Positions 17,119 through 25,132 of a DNA stretch of 53,717 bases are shown one piece after another (the first letter of the stretch is position 1; each line of letters opens with the position of its first letter). The notes under the pieces were generated by a model. It did no database searches. It saw only the letters and a list, made by a program, of their open reading frames with translations, and was not told the origin of the DNA. The position numbers were made by a program, and so were the translations under genes. Source of the stretch: Muricoccus harenae (lineage in GTDB: Bacteria > Pseudomonadota > Alphaproteobacteria > Acetobacterales > Acetobacteraceae); contig NZ_WWDL01000035.1 of NCBI RefSeq assembly GCF_009848505.1, positions 1-53,717 of the forward strand, read 5' to 3'.

Positions 17119-18284
17119 GCAGGCCTCCCCTGATTTCGCCCGACCGCGGACGCATCCGCCGAAAGCGTCGCGACCAGCGCACGCAGGCTATCCAGATTAT
17201 GGACCTGCCGGTGCTCATGAACATGCGGTAGCAGGGCACGTATACCCGCAGCGCGGGGCTGGAAGCCGGCGAAGCGGAGCAACGGGTTGAGCCAGATCAA
17301 CCGCCGGCAGGAATGGGAAAGGCGCTCGGCGGCCTCGGAAAGCCCCTCGGCGCCGCCCCGGTCCAGCCCGTCCGTGATGAGCAGCACGACCGCGCCCTGA
17401 CCCAGCACCCGCCGCGCCCAGAGGCGGTTGAACCGGTCCAGCGATTCGCCGATGCGGGTGCCGCCGGACCAGTCCGGCAGGATATGGCCGACAGCCTGGA
17501 AGGCGACCTCCGGGTCGCGATGGCGCAGTGCGCGGGTGACGTTGGTCAGGCGCGTGCCGAAGACGAAGCTGTGCACCCGGTCCCGGTTGTTCTCCACCGC
17601 ATGAAGGAAATGCAGCAGGATCTGCGCGTAGCGCGCCATGCTTCCCGAAACGTCGCAGAGAAGCACCAGCGGCGGCGGCCGTGTGACGCGACGGCGGCGG
17701 GAGATGGTGGCGATCTCGCCCCCCAGCCGCATCGAGGCCCGGATGGTTGCGCGGAGATCGACGCGCGGCCCGCTGGGATCCGGGCGGAAGCGGCGGATCG
17801 GGTGTTCGGCCAAGGGCAGGGTCAGGCGGCGGATGGCGCGCTTGGCCTCCTCCATCTCCTCTGCCGTCATGGACTCGAAATCCAAGCGGTTCAGCCGTTC
17901 GGCGTCGCTGACGGTCAGCGCCGAATCCTCGCGGCGTTCCGGCTCGCCGGCCGGGGGCCTGGGCGGGCCGCCGCCGGGCATGGCCTCGGATGCGCGGCGG
18001 GCGGCCGGCGGCACGCGCTCGGGCGGCGGGTCATCCGCGCCGGGCGCGCGGACCGGCGCGTCGGGGTTACGCCAGAAGAGGTCGAAAGCCGCGTCGAAGA
18101 CCTCGAAGTGCTCGCGGCGGCGGATCATCGTTGCGCGGAGGGCAGCCCGGAAGGCCTCCCGGTCTCCGACCGGCACATGCCCCAGCGCCTCGGCGGCGGC
18201 CAGGCTCTCGGTGGGGCCAACCGGCAGGCCGGCGCGTCGCAGCATCCGCCCGAAGGCGAGGAGATTGGGCGCAAGGGCGCTCAC
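17115..18284 (-). CDS. coxE: CoxE-like VWA-domain protein
   Basis: About 389 residues from the GTG at 18284, just after the coxD stop. The open frame to 18368 lies inside coxD and is Arg-rich. The N-terminal helical region (LLAFGRMLRRAGLPVGPTESLAAAEAL) is typical of CoxE/YehP-type proteins, followed by an acidic/Pro linker. A C-terminal von Willebrand A domain has the MIDAS motif DVSGSMARYAQ (about 211-215) and a downstream LITDGLDRG. CoxE works with the CoxD ATPase as a chaperone pair that assembles the Mo-Cu or Mo active site of CO dehydrogenase-family enzymes in the cytosol. It is coupled to the downstream coxI-like gene. Confidence 0.9.
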   Translation of the reverse strand: MSALAPNLLAFGRMLRRAGLPVGPTESLAAAEALGHVPVGDREAFRAALRATMIRRREHFEVFDAAFDLFWRNPDAPVRAPGADDPPPERVPPAARRASEAMPGGGPPRPPAGEPERREDSALTVSDAERLNRLDFESMTAEEMEEAKRAIRRLTLPLAEHPIRRFRPDPSGPRVDLRATIRASMRLGGEIATISRRRRVTRPPPLVLLCDVSGSMARYAQILLHFLHAVENNRDRVHSFVFGTRLTNVTRALRHRDPEVAFQAVGHILPDWSGGTRIGESLDRFNRLWARRVLGQGAVVLLITDGLDRGGAEGLSEAAERLSHSCRRLIWLNPLLRFAGFQPRAAGIRALLPHVHEHRQVHNLDSLRALVATLSADASAVGRNQGRPA

Positions 18285-18297
18285 GGGCGAAAGCGCC

Positions 18298-19218
18298 TCA
18301 CGGCGCCGCCTCGCGCGCCTCCTCCACGCGGCGAGCCAACTCCGCGCCGCGCAGCTTCGCGATGTCATCCTGGTATTTCAGCAGCACGCCCAGCGTGGCC
18401 TCGGCCGAGGCGGGCTCGAGTTCGCGCCGGTCGAGCGCAGTCAGCGCGCGGGCCCAGTCGATCGTCTCGGCCACGCCAGGCGGCTTGAAGAAGGCGTCGC
18501 CGCCGCGCAGCCCCTGGGTGAAGGCCACCACCTGGGCCGAGAGGGCCGCCGAAACCTCCGGTGCCCGCCGGGCCAGGATGGCGCGTTCCCGCGCCGCATT
18601 CGGGTAATCGACCCAGTGGTAAAGGCAGCGGCGGCGGATGGCGTCATGCACCTCCCGCGTCCGGTTGGAGGTGATGATGACCACCGGGGGCGTTTCCGCA
18701 CGGATGGTGCCCAGCTCCGGCACGGTGATCTGGAAGTCGGCCAGGATCTCCAGCAGGAAGGCCTCAAAGGGCTCATCCGCGCGGTCGAGCTCGTCGATCA
18801 GCAGGAGGGCGGGGCTGCCCTCGATGGCCTGGAGGAGGGGACGGGCCTCCAGGAAGCGGCGGTCGTAGAGCCCACGTTCCAGCGCGCCGCGGTCCGCTTG
18901 GCCGGCGGTCTCGGCCAGCCGGATCGCCATGAGCTGGCGGGCATGGTTCCACTCATAGGCGGCGGAGGAAAGGTCCATGCCGTCATGGCACTGCAGCCGC
19001 ACCAGCCGGCGCGGCAGCTGGGCGGCCAGCACTTTCGCGATCTCGGTCTTGCCGGTGCCGGGTTCGCCCTCCAGCAGGATCGGGCGGCCCATGGCGAGCG
19101 CCAGGTGCACCGTGGTGGCGAGCGCCCTGTCCGCGACATAGCCGCCTGCCTCGAGCAGTGCCTGGGTGGCGGCAACGTCCGGCGGCAGGGCGGCCGAATG
19201 TGGGCGGAGATCAGCCAA
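18298..19218 (-). CDS. coxD: CoxD-like MoxR-family AAA+ ATPase
   Basis: 306 residues from a TTG start that overlaps the coxG stop by 8 bases. Walker A is GEPGTGKT at 51-58, Walker B LLLIDELDRAD (D142), and sensor 1 VVIITSNRTREVHDAIRRRC. The MoxR hallmark after Walker A (LVRLQCHDGMDLSSAAYEWNH) is present. CoxD of carboxydotrophs is needed for active-site assembly of CO dehydrogenase. The TTG lacks a clear ribosome site, so translation may depend on coupling with coxG. Located between coxG and coxE, in the standard gene order. Confidence 0.92.
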   Translation of the reverse strand: MADLRPHSAALPPDVAATQALLEAGGYVADRALATTVHLALAMGRPILLEGEPGTGKTEIAKVLAAQLPRRLVRLQCHDGMDLSSAAYEWNHARQLMAIRLAETAGQADRGALERGLYDRRFLEARPLLQAIEGSPALLLIDELDRADEPFEAFLLEILADFQITVPELGTIRAETPPVVIITSNRTREVHDAIRRRCLYHWVDYPNAARERAILARRAPEVSAALSAQVVAFTQGLRGGDAFFKPPGVAETIDWARALTALDRRELEPASAEATLGVLLKYQDDIAKLRGAELARRVEEAREAAP

Positions 19219-19876
19219 TGACGAAGAGGAGTCCCAGGACGCCGAGCATCAGGACGCCGCCGATCCACAGGTTGATGGGCAGGCCATAGGGCTCGCGCGG
19301 GATGGCGGCCAGCATGGCGCCCAGTCCACCGCTTGCCGCGGGAGGGGCGGTGCGGCCCTGCATCGCCGACTGCTTCGTCGGGGTGGGCGGGACGGTCATG
19401 GTGTCAGTGGCGGCCATTGTGTCGGTTCCGGGTGCCGGGGCGAGTTGGGCGGCGAAGCGGTCGAAGAACTGGTCCGCCATCTGGCGGGCGGTGCTGTCGA
19501 CCAGCCTTGCGCCGAGCTGGGCCATCTTCCCGCCCACCTGCGCCTTCACATTGTAGTTGAGGGTGGTGGTGGAAGGGCCTTCCTCCACCAGGGCGACATC
19601 GGCGCCGCCGCGGGCGAAGCCCATGGCGCCACCCTGGCCTTCGCCCGTGATGGTGTAGCCGGCCGGCGGGTTGATGTTGGACAGCGTGACCTTGCCGCCG
19701 AACTTGGCGGACATGGGGCCGATGCGGACGCTGACCTTGGCGGCGAAGCTGTCCGGACCGGTGCGCTCCACGGACTCGCAGCCGGGGATCGAGGCCTGGA
19801 GCACGGCGGGGTCATTCAACGCCTCCCAGACCCGCTCGCGCGGCGCCTCGATGCGGCGGCTCCCCGTCATGTCCAT
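19211..19876 (-). CDS. coxG: CoxG-like SRPBCC protein with C-terminal membrane anchor
   Basis: 221 residues from the ATG at 19876, with AAGGAG 9-10 bases upstream; the longer frame to 20047 is not supported. The CoxG/polyketide-cyclase fold begins MDMTGSRRIEAPRERVWEALNDP, followed by LQASIPGCESVERTG, GMSAKFGG-type strands and VKAQVGGKMAQLGARLVDSTARQMADQFFDRFAAQL. After a Thr/Pro linker comes one C-terminal transmembrane helix (LWIGGVLMLGVLGLLFVIG). CoxG is thought to link CO dehydrogenase-type enzymes to the membrane and quinone pool through its lipid-binding cavity and anchor. First gene of the six-gene operon. Confidence 0.92.
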   Translation of the reverse strand: MDMTGSRRIEAPRERVWEALNDPAVLQASIPGCESVERTGPDSFAAKVSVRIGPMSAKFGGKVTLSNINPPAGYTITGEGQGGAMGFARGGADVALVEEGPSTTTLNYNVKAQVGGKMAQLGARLVDSTARQMADQFFDRFAAQLAPAPGTDTMAATDTMTVPPTPTKQSAMQGRTAPPAASGGLGAMLAAIPREPYGLPINLWIGGVLMLGVLGLLFVIG

Positions 19877-20089
19877 CCGTTCTGCTCCTTGGCGGTGTTC
19901 GCTTGCGCCGCAAACTAGGCGCAGGGCGCGCCCGGGGGAAGGGCACCCACGCCCGCAGCCGTCGTCGGCCGGGCGCGTCTGGCCGCTGGTGGGCGCGGGT
20001 GGTAGCGTTTTGCCTCGGGTGACGGCGCCGCCTGTCGGCGCGGCCATGGCCGCCCCGCGCGCCCCGCGAGGACATTCCGGGAGGTATGC

Positions 20090-21010
20090 ATGCCCTATGT
20101 GATTGGAGAGGACCTGCCGGAGGCGCCGGCTGGGGTGCGGCTTCGCGCGCTGCTGGAGCGGCCGGGCATTCTGCGGCTGCCGGGGGCGCAGACGGGCATG
20201 GCGGCGCTGCTGGCCAGGCGGGCGGGGTTCGAGGCGCTCTACATGTCAGGCGCGGCCATGTCGGCCGGCATGGGCCTGCCCGATCTCGGCATGATCACGG
20301 TCGATGATGTGTGCTGGCACATTCGCCAGGTGGCGCGCGCCTCTGGCCTGCCGGTGCTGGTGGATGGCGACACCGGCTATGGCGAGGCGCTGAATGTCAT
20401 GCACATGGTCCGCGCCTTCGAGGAGGCCGGCGCGGGGGCGGTGCATCTGGAGGACCAGTTGCTGCCCAAGAAATGCGGGCATCTGAACGACAAGAAGCTG
20501 GCCGACCCACATGACATGGCCGCCAAGGTGGCCGCCGCCCGCAAGGCGCGGCGCCACCTCACCCTCATCGCCCGCACCGATGCGGCGGCGAGCGAGGGCA
20601 TGGACGGGGCAGTGGCGCGGGCGAGGCTCTATCTCGAGGCCGGGGCGGACGCGATCTTCCCGGAAGCCCTGACCACGGCCGAGATGTTCCGCGAATTCGC
20701 CCGGCGCATGCCCGGCGTGAAGCTGCTGGCCAACATGACCGAGTTCGGCCGCACGCCCTTCTTCACGGACCAGGAGTTCGAGGCGATGGGCTATGCCATG
20801 GTGATCTGGCCGGTCTCGGCGCTCCGGGTGGCCAACCGCGCCATGGAGGAGCTCTACGCCGCCATCCAGCGGGACGGCGGCACCCAGGGCATGGTCGAGC
20901 GCATGCAAACCCGCGCCCAGCTCTACGAAACCATCGGCTACCACGACTACGAGGCCCTCGACGCCTCCCTCGTCAAAACCATCATCCCCGAGGGAATGCC
21001 ACAACGATGA
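20090..21010 (+). CDS. prpB: Isocitrate lyase/PEP mutase family, probable 2-methylisocitrate lyase
   Basis: 306 residues; GGGAGG precedes the ATG. It has the family GDTGYG metal-binding motif (D92-T95 region), EDQLLPKKCGHL (127-131, with catalytic C129) and a C-terminal YAMVIWPVSALRVANRAMEELYAAI. The KKCGH motif matches methylisocitrate lyase (KRCGH) better than PEP mutase. The reaction would split 2-methylisocitrate into pyruvate and succinate in propionate breakdown. No prpC or prpD lies nearby, so a related lyase acting on another 2-substituted malate or oxaloacetate remains possible. Its stop overlaps the next gene by 4 bases. Confidence 0.88.
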   Translation: MPYVIGEDLPEAPAGVRLRALLERPGILRLPGAQTGMAALLARRAGFEALYMSGAAMSAGMGLPDLGMITVDDVCWHIRQVARASGLPVLVDGDTGYGEALNVMHMVRAFEEAGAGAVHLEDQLLPKKCGHLNDKKLADPHDMAAKVAAARKARRHLTLIARTDAAASEGMDGAVARARLYLEAGADAIFPEALTTAEMFREFARRMPGVKLLANMTEFGRTPFFTDQEFEAMGYAMVIWPVSALRVANRAMEELYAAIQRDGGTQGMVERMQTRAQLYETIGYHDYEALDASLVKTIIPEGMPQR

Positions 21011-21486
21011 GGCGACGCCTCCTTCTCGGCCTGCTGGCGCTCGCGCCGGCTGCCGGGATCTCCCCTGCCCAGGCCCAGGATGGTCCCCAGCCGAAGCTGC
21101 CGACGGAGCCGCTGACCATCGTGACCCGCGACGGCAAGCGGCACGAGTTCCAGGTGGAGATGGCGATCGATCCGCAGCAGCAGATGGTGGGGCTGATGTT
21201 CCGCCCCTCGGTCGGGCCGAATGAGGGGATGCTGTTCGACTGGGGCCAGCCCCGCGAGAGCAGCATGTGGATGCGCAACACCATCACTTCGCTGGACATG
21301 CTGTTCATCACGCAGTCCGGCGTGGTGCTGCGGATCGCGGAGCGGACGGTGCCGCGCAGCCTCGCCGCCATCAGTTCCAACGGGCCCGTGCGAGCCACGC
21401 TGGAGTTGGCGGCCGGAACGGCGGAGCGGCTCAACATTCGCGTCGGCGACAAGGTGGAGCAGCGGATCTTCGGGACCGCGCGCTAG
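21007..21486 (+). CDS. DUF192 domain secreted protein
   Basis: 159 residues, ATG overlapping the prpB-like stop (ATGA). An N-terminal signal (MRRRLLLGLLALAPAAGISPAQA) is followed by a DUF192 domain: EFQVEMAIDPQQQMVGLMFRP, GMLFDW, SMWMRNTITSLDMLFI, and a C-terminal VRATLELAAGTAERLNIRVGDKVEQRIF. The family is a small beta-barrel of unknown function found in the periplasm. Coupling with a lyase gene may only be regulatory. Confidence 0.9.
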   Translation: MRRRLLLGLLALAPAAGISPAQAQDGPQPKLPTEPLTIVTRDGKRHEFQVEMAIDPQQQMVGLMFRPSVGPNEGMLFDWGQPRESSMWMRNTITSLDMLFITQSGVVLRIAERTVPRSLAAISSNGPVRATLELAAGTAERLNIRVGDKVEQRIFGTAR

Positions 21487-21532
21487 GCCAGGGGGCGGGG
21501 GTCGGCTCGCTCCAGCCCAGAGGGGCCCTCGC

Positions 21533-21955
21533 ATGTCCGTCGATCCGAGCACCGACGGCGCCTACATGCAGCGGCGCTTCGCGGCACCGCCCGAGCGTGT
21601 CTTCGATGCCTGGACGGATCCGGCGCTGGCGCGGCAGTGGCTGCTGACCGTGCTCATCGGCAAAATTTCGGCGCTTGAGATGGATGCGGGGGTTGGTGGT
21701 GTGTACCGCCTCACCGGTGACCGGCTCGAAGCCTTCGGGGAGTTCCTGGAGCTGGATCGGCCGCGGCGCCTCGTCATGACCTTCGGCGTGCCGGTCCAGG
21801 GACCGTCCAGTGAAAGGCTGGTCGTTGAGATCGCGCCGAGCGGAACGGGCTCGGAACTCTCCCTCACCAAGGAGGGGATGCCGACCGAGATCGGCCAGGA
21901 GCTTCAGCAAGATTGGAACCGGATGTTCGATCTGCTCAAGGCGGCGATTCGATAG
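21533..21955 (+). CDS. SRPBCC domain protein (AHSA1-like)
   Basis: 140 residues from the ATG at 21533, preceded by GAGGGG. The START-like AHSA1 fold begins with YMQRRFAAPPERVFDAWTDPALARQWLLT and ends with TEIGQELQQDWNRMFDLLKAAIR. Central strands (GVYRLTGDRLEAFGEFLELDRPRRLVMTF) match activator-of-Hsp90-ATPase homology proteins. These small cytosolic proteins bind hydrophobic ligands in a deep pocket; the ligand is unknown. Third of three co-directional genes after prpB. Confidence 0.88.
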   Translation: MSVDPSTDGAYMQRRFAAPPERVFDAWTDPALARQWLLTVLIGKISALEMDAGVGGVYRLTGDRLEAFGEFLELDRPRRLVMTFGVPVQGPSSERLVVEIAPSGTGSELSLTKEGMPTEIGQELQQDWNRMFDLLKAAIR

Positions 21956-21987
21956 CTGGTCTTCCGATCACCGGCATGCGTTCCGCC

Positions 21988-22971
21988 CTATGGCGATTCC
22001 CCCTGCAGGGGCAGGATCAAGGTCTGCCCGAAACGCGGGACAATGAAGCAGTCTTCCGCCAGCCCGGCCTCGGCGCGGGCAACAGCCAATGCGCGGGCCG
22101 GCTCGTCGATTCCTTCCTGAGTGAGCTTGAAGGTGCCGAAATGCATGGCGATGGCCGTTTGCACGCGCGCCTCGGACCGCGCCTGCACCGCCTCTTCCGG
22201 CCCCATGTGGACGCTGCGCATAAACCATCGCGGCTCATAGGCGCCGATCGGGATCAGGCCGATGGCGAAGGGGCCGAGTTCACGGCCAATCTCCGCCAGG
22301 TGCCCGCCATGGGCCGTATCGCCCGCAAAGAGGATGGCGCCCGCCGGCGTGCCGATGGCGAAGCCGCCCCAGAGGGAGCGTCCGCGGTCCCCGACACCGC
22401 GGGCCGAGAAGTGGCGGGCGGGAAGATAGGTGATGGTGGCGCCGCCGACGGTGGTTTCGCCCCACCAGTCCAGTTCCTCGGCGCCGCGCAGCCCATTGCG
22501 GGCCAGGATAGCGGCGTTGCCCAAGCCGGTGACGATACGCGGCGATTTCAGGCGGCGCAGCGTCGAGATGTCCATGTGGTCGTAGTGATTATGGGTGAGC
22601 AGAACGGCATCGAGAGGCGGCAGGGCTTCCAGCGCGAGCCCCGGCGCCCGGGCGCGGCGGGGTCCGAGGAAGGGGAGTGGGCTGCAGCGCTCACTCCAGA
22701 TGGGATCGGTCAGCAGGGTTGGCCCGCCCGCGATGCGGATCAGGAAGGTCGCATGGCCGATGAAGGTGACGGCGGCATGACCCGGCGGAGGTTCGGCAGG
22801 CGGCGTCTGGTACGGATTCTTGAGCCGGCGGGGCCAGGGGGTGCCCTGGCCCTCCCGGATCATCTGCCACACCTGCCCGAGCGGATGCCCGGCGACGCTG
22901 CCATCCGGATTCAGGAAGCGTCCGTCGGCACCGCGGCGCGCACCCAGTCTCCTTGGCAGGCTGAAGCTCAA
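21988..22971 (-). CDS. MBL-fold metallohydrolase (NAPE-PLD/YfhI-like)
   Basis: 327 residues starting at a TTG that overlaps the DUF815 gene stop (TTGA), with GAAGG 8 bases upstream. The metallo-beta-lactamase motif is LLTHNHYDHMD (127-133), followed by ITYLPARHFSARG, LFAGDTAHGGHLAEIG and a C-terminal AIAMHFGTFKLTQEG histidine. The N-terminal segment (NPYQTPPAEPPPGHAAVTFIGHATFLIRIAGGPTLLTDPIWSERCSP) is typical of the N-acyl-phosphatidylethanolamine phospholipase D-like group. It probably hydrolyses a phosphodiester of a lipid or related compound, using two metal ions. No signal peptide is seen. Confidence 0.88.
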   Translation of the reverse strand: MSFSLPRRLGARRGADGRFLNPDGSVAGHPLGQVWQMIREGQGTPWPRRLKNPYQTPPAEPPPGHAAVTFIGHATFLIRIAGGPTLLTDPIWSERCSPLPFLGPRRARAPGLALEALPPLDAVLLTHNHYDHMDISTLRRLKSPRIVTGLGNAAILARNGLRGAEELDWWGETTVGGATITYLPARHFSARGVGDRGRSLWGGFAIGTPAGAILFAGDTAHGGHLAEIGRELGPFAIGLIPIGAYEPRWFMRSVHMGPEEAVQARSEARVQTAIAMHFGTFKLTQEGIDEPARALAVARAEAGLAEDCFIVPRFGQTLILPLQGESP

Positions 22972-23819
22972 GCCGCGACCTTCACGCCCAGCTCACCGGC
23001 CATGTCCAGCGCGAACTGCCAGGCCACGCGGCCGGAGCGGGAGCCGCGGGTGATGGTCCATTCCTTGGCGCGCGCGAGGAGGACATCCCGCTCCACTGGA
23101 AGGCCGAGCGCCTTCGCATAGCCCTCGACCATGGCGAAATAGGTAGGCTGGTCGCAGTTGTGGAAGCCGATCCACAGGCCAAAACGGTCGGAGAGCGAGA
23201 CCTTCTCCTCGACGGACTCGCTGGCATGGATGGCGCGCTGCTGCTCGTTCTCGATCATGTCCCGCGGCATCAGGTGGCGGCGGTTAGAGGTGGCGTAGAA
23301 CACGACATTCGGCGGGCGCCCGGCGATGCCGCCGTCCAGCACCGACTTCAGCGCCTTGTAATCGGCATCCTCGCGCTCGAAGGAAAGGTCGTCGCAGAAG
23401 ACCAGCACACGGCGGGGCTGCTCGCGAAGGATCTCCAGCAGCTCGGGAAGCGTGGTGATGTCTTCCCGCGCGATCTCGATCAGGGCGAGGCTGCCGGGGA
23501 TCTCGGCATTGGCCCGGGCATGCGCGGCCTTGACCAGAGAAGACTTGCCCATCCCGCGCGCGCCCCAGAGCATGGCGTTGTTGGCAGGCAGGCCGCGGGC
23601 GAAACGGAGTGTATTCTCCAGCAGAAGGCCCTTCTGCTGCTCGACACCCTGGAGCAACCCGATCTCGACAGCGGAGACGCGGCGAACGGGCACGAGGCGG
23701 GGCAGGGGCGTCGGGTGCCAGATAAAGGCGTCGGCACCGTCCAGCCGGGGCAGGGCATGCGGGGCCGGCGCGATGCGCTCCAGCGCCTCGGCGATACGGG
23801 TCAGCAGGGCTTCGTTCAT
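22968..23819 (-). CDS. DUF815 family AAA ATPase
   Basis: 283 residues from the ATG at 23819; the longer frame to 24275 lies antisense to yajC. Walker A is LWGARGMGKSSLVKA, followed by DDLSFEREDADYKALKSVLDGG, which carries the Walker-B-like acidic pair. RPPNVVFYATSNRRHLMPRD gives sensor 1. The C-terminal region includes DRFGLWIGFHNCDQPTYFAMVEGYA and RGSRSGRVAWQFALDMAG. DUF815 ATPases are widespread in proteobacteria near yajC or the twin-arginine genes, but their biological role is unknown. It is coupled to the downstream MBL hydrolase gene and divergent from yajC. Confidence 0.9.
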   Translation of the reverse strand: MNEALLTRIAEALERIAPAPHALPRLDGADAFIWHPTPLPRLVPVRRVSAVEIGLLQGVEQQKGLLLENTLRFARGLPANNAMLWGARGMGKSSLVKAAHARANAEIPGSLALIEIAREDITTLPELLEILREQPRRVLVFCDDLSFEREDADYKALKSVLDGGIAGRPPNVVFYATSNRRHLMPRDMIENEQQRAIHASESVEEKVSLSDRFGLWIGFHNCDQPTYFAMVEGYAKALGLPVERDVLLARAKEWTITRGSRSGRVAWQFALDMAGELGVKVAA

Positions 23820-23912
23820 GGGTGACGTTCCGGCTCGGCTTGACGCGAGGGGGTGGACAGCTAGTTTCCGCCCCTCTTCGCACCCACAACGCCCGGACGG
23901 AAGCCCAGCCCC

Positions 23913-24257
23913 ATGTTCATCTCCCCGGCCTACGCCCAGGACGCAGCCGCCGGCGGCGCGACCGGCATGATTATGCAGTTCGCCCCGCTCATCCTCATTT
24001 TCGTCGTGTTCTATTTCATCCTGATCCGCCCGCAGCAGCGGAAGGCGAAGGAGCATCGCGAGATGCTCATGCAGCTGAAGCGCGGCGACCGCGTGGTCAC
24101 CGCCGGGGGTCTGGTGGCCAGCATCACCAAGGTGAAGGAAGGTTCCGACGAGATCGAGGCTGAGATCGCCCCGAATGTGCGCGTGACTGTCGTGCGCGGA
24201 ACGATTGCCAGCGTGATCCGCCCGACCGCCGCGAACGACGCGGCCGCCAAGAGCTGA
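23913..24257 (+). CDS. yajC: Preprotein translocase subunit YajC
   Basis: 114 residues with the usual architecture: a short N-terminal segment (MFISPAYAQDAAAGG), one transmembrane helix (FAPLILIFVVFYFILIRPQ), and the conserved QRKAKEHREMLMQLKRGDRVVTAGGLVASITKV. YajC is an accessory of the SecDF complex in the inner membrane. SecD and SecF are not next to it. It is followed by two hairpins that probably end the transcript. Confidence 0.94.
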   Translation: MFISPAYAQDAAAGGATGMIMQFAPLILIFVVFYFILIRPQQRKAKEHREMLMQLKRGDRVVTAGGLVASITKVKEGSDEIEAEIAPNVRVTVVRGTIASVIRPTAANDAAAKS

Positions 24258-24277
24258 TCGCCAGCTGCCGAACATGC

Positions 24278-24311
24278 GAAGGGCGCCGTGGGAGAACCCG
24301 CGGCGCCCTTC
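24278..24311 (+). terminator. Hairpin terminator after yajC
   Basis: An 11-bp inverted repeat (24278-24288 with 24301-24311) with extra pairing inside its loop, located 21 bases after the yajC stop. A second hairpin follows directly, so transcription from yajC and from the convergent sod gene is likely stopped here. Confidence 0.7.
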
Positions 24312-24318
24312 ATGCTTG

Positions 24319-24345
24319 AAGGGGCCGCCGCGAGGGCGGCCCTTT
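24319..24345. terminator. Second hairpin between yajC and superoxide dismutase genes
   Basis: An 11-bp stem (24319-24329 with 24335-24345, one G-U pair, 5-base loop) flanked by A-run and T-run sides, so it can work for both strands. It lies 20 bases from the sod stop. Confidence 0.7.
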
Positions 24346-24364
24346 CTCGTTCAGGCCGGCTGAT

Positions 24365-25000
24365 TCAGGCGGACTGGCCGGAGGTCATGCCCTTGTCGAG
24401 CAGGGAGGCCACGAACTCCCAGTTCACCAGCTTCTCCAGGAAGTTGGTCAGGTAGTCCGGGCGGCGGTTGCGGAAGTCCAGGTAGTAGGAGTGCTCCCAC
24501 ACGTCGACGCCGAGGATGGGCGTGCCCTCTCCGGTGGCGAGCGGGTTGGAGCCATTCGGGGTCTTGGTGATCTTCAGCTTCCCGGAGGAATCCTGGACCA
24601 GCCAGGCCCATCCGGAGCCGAACTGGCCGACGCCTGCGGCCTTGAAGTCGTCCTTGAACTTCTGGAGCCCACCGAGATCGCTGTCGATCTTGGAGGCGAG
24701 CGCGCCCGGGATCTTCTCGCCGCCGCCATTCGGCGACATCACCTGCCAAAAGAGCAGGTGGTTCCAGTGCTGGCCGGCTTGGTTCAGCACGGGCAGGCCA
24801 TCGGCCCCGGCCTTGCCGGCCTCGGTGACGATCTGCTCCAGCGTCTTGCCCTGGAGCCCCTTGCTCTCGATCAGGCCGTTCAGCGCCGTGACATAGGCCT
24901 GGTGGTGCTTGCCGTGGTGCAGCTCCAGCGTCTCCTGCTGCATGCCGCGGGCGGCGAGGGCTCCGGCATCATAGGGCAGGGGGGGAAGGCTGAAGGCCAT
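24365..25000 (-). CDS. sodB: Superoxide dismutase, Fe/Mn family
   Basis: 211 residues from the ATG at 25000, with AGGAG 8 bases upstream. The longer open frame to 25651 is antisense to the next gene. The four metal ligands are visible: H28 in LELHHGKHHQAY, H81 in QHWNHLLFW, and D166 and H170 in GVDVWEHSYYLDF. GQFGSGWAWLV is also present. It converts superoxide to peroxide and oxygen in the cytosol. The QHWNHLLFW context is like iron enzymes, but metal choice cannot be fixed from sequence. Confidence 0.94.
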   Translation of the reverse strand: MAFSLPPLPYDAGALAARGMQQETLELHHGKHHQAYVTALNGLIESKGLQGKTLEQIVTEAGKAGADGLPVLNQAGQHWNHLLFWQVMSPNGGGEKIPGALASKIDSDLGGLQKFKDDFKAAGVGQFGSGWAWLVQDSSGKLKITKTPNGSNPLATGEGTPILGVDVWEHSYYLDFRNRRPDYLTNFLEKLVNWEFVASLLDKGMTSGQSA

Positions 25001-25132
25001 GAGGCGTCTCCTTGGCAGGTGATTCGGGCCGCAATGTCGCGCTTGTAGCGGCCCGGGCCAAGGGCAGCGGGCGTCACTCCGGCGCGAGAGTGGGTGCTTG
25101 CCAGCCCGGGCGGGGCGGTCCAAGGGGCGGAC

